From contig JAETTH010000005.1 in NCBI GenBank assembly GCA_021769225.1, forward strand, positions 1 to 57,318: DNA of 57,318 bases, written 5' to 3'. Position numbers and translations under genes: made by a program. The notes under the pieces were generated by a model. It worked only from the letters and a program-made list of their open reading frames with translations, ran no database searches and was not told where the DNA came from. This stretch comes from Erysipelotrichaceae bacterium. Its GTDB lineage: Bacteria > Bacillota > Clostridia > TANB77 > CAG-508. Below, piece by piece: positions 52,489 to 57,318 of the stretch; the first letter of the stretch is position 1; each line of letters starts with the position of its first letter.

Positions 52489-52501
52489 TAAGGGATCTAA
52501 A

Positions 52502-52858
52502 TTAGGATTCTTCTAATGTGATGTGACATCTGGTAACTGTAGGAAAGTAAGTTTCATATTGCCATTTTCCTGTTTCTAATTCTGTTAAACAAGTACGTCT
52601 TGGTTGGGAAAAGGGCTCCTCCCTGTTATTTACAAGACACTCGTCTGAAGAAAGTAGCCGGATGTTGTAATGACAAGAGGGAGTTTGAATATTTCCTTCT
52701 TCATCACAAAAATAGAATTGGTCTGGCAAAATGGGATTGTCTATGCAAACCTGAAGTGCTTCTTGAAAGCAATCAGGTTTCCTTAGACGATAGATTTGCC
52801 GGTTTTCTTTTCCTGTGTTTTGCTTAAAACATAAGCAAATATGAGTGTTATCTGACAT
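52502..52858 (-). CDS. Orphan protein with several cysteines (118 aa)
   Basis: A 118-residue soluble protein with eight cysteines (for example CLCF near the start and TRCHITL at the end), rich in polar residues, without a signal peptide. AGAAAGGATC lies 6 nt before the ATG at 52858, supporting this strand; the shorter plus-strand frame within it has no ribosome site. Local base composition is less AT-rich than the neighbours. I recognise no family. It faces the hydrogenase operon tail to tail and the radical SAM gene head to head. Confidence 0.62.
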   Translation of the reverse strand: MSDNTHICLCFKQNTGKENRQIYRLRKPDCFQEALQVCIDNPILPDQFYFCDEEGNIQTPSCHYNIRLLSSDECLVNNREEPFSQPRRTCLTELETGKWQYETYFPTVTRCHITLEES

Positions 52859-53000
52859 ATTTAGATCCTTTCTGCTGCTAAATAACAGCTATAGAATAGA
52901 GTAATATTTTATCATATAATACATAAAATTTCAAATTTGATTTCATAGAAAAAATATAGTACAATACAAAATAGAAATAAAGGAGAATAAGAGGAAAAAA

Positions 53001-53897
53001 ATGATTGAAAGATTAGAAAGTTGCACATTATGTCCTTATCATTGTAAAGTAAATCGTTTAAAAGGACAAAAGGGAAGATGTGGTTGCGATGATACTTTAA
53101 AAATAGCATTAGCTTCTCTTCACTATTATGAGGAACCGTGCATTAGTGGAGAAAATGGATCTGGTACAGTATTTTTTTCTAATTGTAATTTAAAATGTAT
53201 CTTTTGTCAGAACTATGAGATTAGTAGTAAAGGGAAAGGAAAAGAAATTACTGTTAAACATTTGGCAGAGATTTTTCTAAAACAACAAGAAAAAGGTGCT
53301 GAAAATATTAATTTGGTAACACCAACAATGTATGTTTACCAAATTATAGAGGCGTTGAATTTAGCTAAAAAGAATGGACTTAGGATTCCAGTTGTATATA
53401 ACACAAATGGTTATGAAACTGTGGATACGATTCAGTTATTAGATGGATATGTGGATATTTATCTTCCTGATTTAAAGTATTATTCTAATGAAATTGCTTT
53501 AAAATATTCTCATGCTGCTAATTATTTTGAGGTTGCAACAAAAGCAATTTTAGAGATGCAAAAACAAGTAGGAAAAAATAAATTTGATGATAGAGGCATG
53601 ATGACAAAAGGTCTTATTATTCGTCATTTAGTTCTTCCAAATCATATTCAAAATTCAAAACATGTTTTAAAATGGATTAAAGAAAATTTACCATCAGACG
53701 TTTATGTAAGTGTCATGGCTCAATATTTCCCAACTTATTTAGCAAAAGAAGATTCTTTTATTAATCGTAAGTTAACCCAAAGAGAATATAGAGAAATTGA
53801 AAATTATTTATATACTTTAGGATTAGAAAATGGATATATTCAAGAATTAGGAGAACATGAAGAAGAATATGTACCTAAATTTGATTTAAGAGAATAA
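53001..53897 (+). CDS. PflX-like radical SAM protein
   Basis: A 298-residue enzyme with the radical SAM motif CNLKCIFC (CxxxCxxC) near residues 63-70 and additional N-terminal cysteines (CTLCPYHC and CGC at about 8-15 and 31-33) that probably bind a second cluster. This matches the PflX/PflA-related group (COG1313) of unknown substrate, related to activases of glycyl radical enzymes. No pyruvate formate-lyase-like gene is nearby. The ribosome site is AAAGGAG about 16-20 bp upstream. Confidence 0.87.
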   Translation: MIERLESCTLCPYHCKVNRLKGQKGRCGCDDTLKIALASLHYYEEPCISGENGSGTVFFSNCNLKCIFCQNYEISSKGKGKEITVKHLAEIFLKQQEKGAENINLVTPTMYVYQIIEALNLAKKNGLRIPVVYNTNGYETVDTIQLLDGYVDIYLPDLKYYSNEIALKYSHAANYFEVATKAILEMQKQVGKNKFDDRGMMTKGLIIRHLVLPNHIQNSKHVLKWIKENLPSDVYVSVMAQYFPTYLAKEDSFINRKLTQREYREIENYLYTLGLENGYIQELGEHEEEYVPKFDLRE

Positions 53898-54022
53898 AAA
53901 GAAAATGAATTTATAAATAGATTAAATAGTGTAAAAATAGATAAGATATAATTTAGAAACAGGCAATTAGAACATTTAGAAAAGATGAAGATAGGATGAA
54001 AAAATAAAATAAAAAATTTTTT

Positions 54023-54056
54023 ACAAACTTAAGAGTGATTTAAGTTTGTTTTTTTA
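54023..54056 (+). terminator. Terminator before the export operon
   Basis: ACAAACTTAA / TTAAGTTTGT (54023-54032, 54040-54049) followed by T7. Confidence 0.85.
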
Positions 54057-54105
54057 TACTCTAAAACTGTAAGAGATAATTATATAAAATTAGGAGGAAA
54101 GAAAA

Positions 54106-54327
54106 ATGAAAGACAAAATTTTAATGTTAATTGTGGGAATTCTAATTGGAGCTATTATTACAACAGGAGTATTTTTAGTATTAAATCAAAACCGAGGATT
54201 TAACGGACAAAGACCATCTGGAGATATGCCAATGGATAGAGGAAACTTTATTCCAGGAGATATACCACAAAAATGGCAAGATACTACATCAGAGTCTGGT
54301 AACACAGCATCTTCAAGTAATGTGTAA
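54106..54327 (+). CDS. Small single-span membrane protein of the export operon
   Basis: A 73-residue protein with one membrane span (residues 5-26) and a Gly/Pro/Met/Ser-rich external tail (GDMPMDRGNFIPGD). The tail composition is like the C-terminus of the adaptor encoded next (GGMMQGGSMPSGGQ). AGGAGGAAAG precedes the ATG. It is 14 bp before the adaptor gene, so it may be an accessory part of this transporter. Family not recognised. Confidence 0.72.
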   Translation: MKDKILMLIVGILIGAIITTGVFLVLNQNRGFNGQRPSGDMPMDRGNFIPGDIPQKWQDTTSESGNTASSSNV

Positions 54328-54341
54328 AGGAGAAAAGAAAA

Positions 54342-55325
54342 ATGAAAATGAAAAAGAAGAAAAGTAAATTAATTTGGGTTATCATAGTTTTAATAATTGT
54401 ATTTGCTATGATGGTCTATTTTTATCTAAATCCATTAAATACTACACAAGCAAGTAATCAAACAACTTCAACAACGACAATCAAAACAACGACAGTGGGA
54501 ACACAAACGATTATCAAAACAGTAACTGGTTCAGGGGAGGTGTCAAGTAAAACAACTGAAAAACTAGAATTAAATACTTATCGATATTTTTCTGAAATAT
54601 GTGTAGAAGAAAACGAATCAGTTAAAGAAGGAGAGCCAATTTTAAAATATACAAATGGAAAGTACCTTTATGCACCATATGATTTAGTAGTAGTTTCTTA
54701 TTCTGTACCAGAAGAGGGATATATTTGTACTTCTTCTCATTATATCCAAGTACAAAATTTAACAAACCTAACACTTACTTTAAATGTAGATGAAACTAAT
54801 ATTAATCAAATGAAAGTAGGGCAAGACGTAAAGATTGTTGTAAATGCAAATGAAGATGTAACATATACAGGAATCATTACAAAAGTAAATGAAATCGGCT
54901 CTTATGCAAGTAACGGATCAAACTTTAAAGTAGTAGTAGATTTTGAAAATGATGGAAATGTAAAAATTGGTATGTCTGCTTCTTGTACTATTACTGTAGA
55001 AGAAGCTAAAGATGTAGTTGCAGTTCCAATTGAAGCTGTTCAAACAAAAAATGATACGAAATATGTAGTTGTAGAAAATGCAGAAGGTACTACAAAAGAA
55101 GTAACGATTGAAACAGGACTTTCTAATGATGCCTATGTAGAAGTAACAAGTGGATTAGAAGGAGGAGAGACAATTCAAATGATTGAAGCAACATCTTCAT
55201 CCTCTTCTAATAACCGTAGTCAAAAGTCAAATGGTAATTTTAGCGAGTCTAGAAATTTCGGAGGAATGATGCAAGGAGGCTCTATGCCATCTGGTGGTCA
55301 AATGATGGGAGCTCCAGGACAATAA
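54342..55325 (+). CDS. MacA-like periplasmic adaptor (HlyD family)
   Basis: A 327-residue protein with one N-terminal membrane span (about 7-27) and a compact lipoyl/barrel core (GSGEVSSKTTEKLELN through AVPIEAVQTKNDTKYVVV), but only a very short helical hairpin. The C-terminal 50 residues are Ser/Asn/Gly/Met-rich and probably disordered. Adaptors of this type in Gram-positives work with MacB-like permeases to export peptides or drugs. It is second in the operon; AAAGGAG precedes the ATG. Confidence 0.9.
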   Translation: MKMKKKKSKLIWVIIVLIIVFAMMVYFYLNPLNTTQASNQTTSTTTIKTTTVGTQTIIKTVTGSGEVSSKTTEKLELNTYRYFSEICVEENESVKEGEPILKYTNGKYLYAPYDLVVVSYSVPEEGYICTSSHYIQVQNLTNLTLTLNVDETNINQMKVGQDVKIVVNANEDVTYTGIITKVNEIGSYASNGSNFKVVVDFENDGNVKIGMSASCTITVEEAKDVVAVPIEAVQTKNDTKYVVVENAEGTTKEVTIETGLSNDAYVEVTSGLEGGETIQMIEATSSSSSNNRSQKSNGNFSESRNFGGMMQGGSMPSGGQMMGAPGQ

Positions 55326-55346
55326 AAAAGAAAGAAGGAATATTAC

Positions 55347-56024
55347 TTGATTACAATGAATCATATTAAAAAAACCTATCAAATGGGAGAAGAAGAAATT
55401 CATGCCTTAGATGATATTAGTTTTGATGTAAAAACGGGAGAGTTTGTTTCTATTGTAGGACCATCAGGCTCTGGTAAATCTACTTTAATGAATATACTTG
55501 GGCTTTTAGATGTTCCAGATAGTGGAGAATATTTTTTAGAAGATATTAATATCTTAGATTTATCTGATTCAGAATTGGCTGAAATTCGAAATAAAAAGAT
55601 TGGTTTTATATTTCAGGGATTTAATTTACTTAATAAATTAAATGCTATTGAAAATGTAGAAGTACCACTGATGTATCAAGGAATTAGTGGTAAGAAGTCA
55701 AAAGAAAAGGCAAAATTTTATTTAGAAAAGGTAGGGCTAAAAGGAAGAGAAAAACATTTACCAAGCCAATTATCTGGTGGGCAACAGCAAAGAGTTGCTA
55801 TTGCAAGGGCACTAATTTGTAATCCAGATATCATTCTAGCTGATGAACCGACAGGTGCATTAGATTCTAAAACAGGGCAAGAGATCATGGATATGCTAAA
55901 AGATTTAAATGAGGCTGGGCAAACAATAATCCTAATTACTCATGACTTGAACTTAGCAACACAAGCAAAAAGAGTTGTAAGAATTGCAGATGGAAAATTA
56001 TATGAGGAAGGAGAAAATGCATAA
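55347..56024 (+). CDS. MacB-like ABC transporter ATP-binding protein
   Basis: A 225-residue ATPase: Walker [11 protein letters not shown]-loop, signature [15 protein letters not shown], Walker [13 protein letters not shown]. It belongs to the LolD/MacB/FtsE family of mechanotransmission ABC proteins. The start is TTG at 55347, which is 7 nt after AAGGA; ATG 55356 would be too far. It pairs with the FtsX-like permease that starts 2 bp after its stop. Confidence 0.93.
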   Translation: MITMNHIKKTYQMGEEEIHALDDISFDVKTGEFVSIVGPSGSGKSTLMNILGLLDVPDSGEYFLEDINILDLSDSELAEIRNKKIGFIFQGFNLLNKLNAIENVEVPLMYQGISGKKSKEKAKFYLEKVGLKGREKHLPSQLSGGQQQRVAIARALICNPDIILADEPTGALDSKTGQEIMDMLKDLNEAGQTIILITHDLNLATQAKRVVRIADGKLYEEGENA

Positions 56025-56026
56025 AT

Positions 56027-57193
56027 ATGAAATTACTTCAAATTACAAAAGTGGCAATTAAAAATATAACGAGTAATAAACTTCGTTCTATTTTAACAAT
56101 GATTGGTCTTATAATTGGTATTTCTTCTGTAATTGTATTAGTTGGAATTAGCAGAGGATCAAGTAAAGCAGTAACAAGTCAAGTGCAACAATTAGGGACA
56201 GATATTTTAACGATTTCGATTTATTCTTCTGACTATAGTTTACCTTATGATAAATTAAATGAATTAGCAGAGATTGAAAATATAGATGAGGTTGTGCCAT
56301 ATAAAACGATATCTAAAACAGTTAGTAGAGGAACGACAACTTCTAGTGGAAGTCAAATTATTGCGACAAATGATAAGTATTTAAATGTAAGAAATTTAAA
56401 CTTAGCAGAGGGAAGAACTATTTCTATTATTGATATTGAAAATCAAAGTAAGGTTTGTATCATAGGTTCTGATGTGGCAACTGAGCTATTTTCTTTAACT
56501 GATCCACTTGGTCAAACTTTGAAAATTGATGGAGATAATTATACTGTTATTGGAGTATTAGAAGAACAAGGAACTTCTATGGGAACGAATACAGATAGTA
56601 TGCTTCTAATTCCCTTAACAACAGCAAAATATTTAGATACCGATACTAGTATTACAAGTCTTTATGCAAAAGTGTCTGATGAGAACAAAATAGATGATAC
56701 AATTAATTTGATTGAAAATTGTTTAAGAACAATCCTTCAGGTTTCAACTGACTATTTTAGTGTTTCTTCACAAGATTCTATGTTAAGTGCAATGAGTGAT
56801 ATTAATAATACACTTTCTCTTCTGATGGGAGGAATTGCAAGTATTTCTCTTATCGTTGGAGGAATTGGTGTTATGAATGTTATGCTGGTTTCTGTAACAG
56901 AAAGGACAAAAGAAATTGGAATTCGTAAATCTTTAGGTGCGAAAAAGAAAGATATTTTAATTCAGTTTTTAGTAGAAGCATTAGTTCTTAGTATCTTAGG
57001 TGGAGTTATAGGGATAGGTCTTGGTCTTTTAATTGGAAATATTGCAGAGAATTTTGGGTTTACTTTTATTTCATCTGATACTACTATTTTAATTTCGTTT
57101 TTATGTAGTGCAGCAATTGGTCTGGTTTTTGGTATTTTCCCAGCATATCGAGCAGCTTGCTTAAATCCAATTGATGCATTAAGGCAGGAGTAA
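56027..57193 (+). CDS. MacB-like ABC transporter permease
   Basis: A 388-residue membrane protein with one N-terminal span, a large external MacB periplasmic-core domain (about 45-250) and three C-terminal spans with the FtsX-like signature (RTKEIGIRKSLGAKKKDI). With the ATPase and adaptor it forms a tripartite-like export machine lacking an outer-membrane part, as expected for a Gram-positive. It is the last gene of the operon. Confidence 0.93.
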   Translation: MKLLQITKVAIKNITSNKLRSILTMIGLIIGISSVIVLVGISRGSSKAVTSQVQQLGTDILTISIYSSDYSLPYDKLNELAEIENIDEVVPYKTISKTVSRGTTTSSGSQIIATNDKYLNVRNLNLAEGRTISIIDIENQSKVCIIGSDVATELFSLTDPLGQTLKIDGDNYTVIGVLEEQGTSMGTNTDSMLLIPLTTAKYLDTDTSITSLYAKVSDENKIDDTINLIENCLRTILQVSTDYFSVSSQDSMLSAMSDINNTLSLLMGGIASISLIVGGIGVMNVMLVSVTERTKEIGIRKSLGAKKKDILIQFLVEALVLSILGGVIGIGLGLLIGNIAENFGFTFISSDTTILISFLCSAAIGLVFGIFPAYRAACLNPIDALRQE

Positions 57194-57247
57194 AAAAGCA
57201 AAATACAAATGGTAAAATTAAATTACCGTTTTAAGAAAAATAAAAAG

Positions 57248-57318
57248 ACACATAATTAAAACTTATGATACAATGTTGGTGCCGAATCAAACATTGAAAG
57301 AAGGTATTAATTATGTGT
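57248..57318 (+). promoter_or_regulatory. Nested inverted repeat covering the start of a truncated gene
   Basis: ACACATAATTAA (57248-57259) is the exact inverse of TTAATTATGTGT (57307-57318), and inside it CAATGT (57271-57276) pairs with ACATTG (57291-57296). AAGAAGG (57298-57304) and an ATG at 57313 look like the start of a gene cut by the right edge. The outer arm contains that ATG. It may be an RNA switch over the start codon or the end of an insertion element. Confidence 0.5.

Noticed and set aside
52600-52827. Plus-strand open frame opposite the 118-aa orphan
   Set aside because: No ribosome site, shorter, and inside the minus-strand gene that has a good one.

Overview
The window reads as a stretch of chromosome from an AT-rich, Gram-positive, anaerobic bacterium of the Clostridia (Bacillota). 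The evidence is the very low GC content, strong AGGAGG-type ribosome binding sites with some GTG/TTG starts, a sporulation regulator (SpoVT), DisA, SepF/DivIVA division proteins, MutS2, a sortase, and a three-subunit iron-only hydrogenase typical of fermenters. tRNAs carry an encoded CCA. I see no prophage, plasmid or CRISPR array. The genus cannot be fixed from the sequence alone.

Layout. 1-3.2 kb: a coiled-coil protein made of 42-bp tandem repeats (cut by the left edge), comF and a KAP-like P-loop NTPase. 3.3-7.8 kb: spoVT, a membrane-anchored orphan, a compact alanyl-tRNA synthetase that lacks two usual parts, a HIT protein and a sortase. 7.9-8.5 kb: tRNA-His and tRNA-Gln, then two minus-strand genes for tiny cysteine-rich proteins missed by length filters. 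8.6-14.7 kb: mutL, a membrane orphan and miaA, then a HlyD-like envelope protein, sepF and divIVA. 15-22 kb: rsmD, a coiled-coil protein, a SpoIIIE/FtsK translocase, an orphan and a beta-CASP ribonuclease. A small RNA of about 167 nt with its own promoter and terminator lies on the opposite strand at 21.8-21.9 kb. 22-28.6 kb: a GH15 glucoamylase-like enzyme, radA-disA, a prepilin-like LamG protein and a membrane cyclophilin. 28.7-31.7 kb: maf-mutS2 on the minus strand.

31.8-35.7 kb is the most accessory-looking part. It has a duplicated tRNA-Gly plus a third divergent one, a SWIM zinc-finger protein, an AlbA_2/ATPase regulator with tandem operator-like repeats, about 790 bp with no clear gene, and a Qnr-like pentapeptide-repeat protein with a small coupled orphan. 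35.8-44.7 kb returns to core functions: split transketolase, a 58-aa orphan, ftsEX followed by three paralogous CwlO/EnvC-like murein hydrolases, and a C-terminal processing protease. 44.8-45.7 kb holds two tRNA clusters (Val-Asp-Phe and Met-Tyr). 46-48 kb: an OmpR-type two-component system. 48.3-52.4 kb: a HydC-HydB-HydA-like [FeFe]-hydrogenase operon. 52.5-57.2 kb: a cysteine-containing orphan, a PflX-like radical SAM enzyme and a four-gene MacAB-like export operon. The last 71 bp form a nested inverted repeat that covers the start codon of a gene running off the edge.

Working together: FtsEX with the three hydrolases, SepF, DivIVA, SpoIIIE and probably the Ctp protease form a growth, division and sporulation set. 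MutL, MutS2, RadA and DisA handle DNA repair and c-di-AMP signalling. The hydrogenase reoxidises NADH and ferredoxin. Points that most deserve follow-up: the compact AlaRS, the minus-strand small RNA, the ftsEX-linked hydrolase triplet, the paired Cys-rich miniproteins, the phased TTACA motifs shared by the sepF, rsmD and possibly mutL promoters, and the 32-36 kb accessory block.
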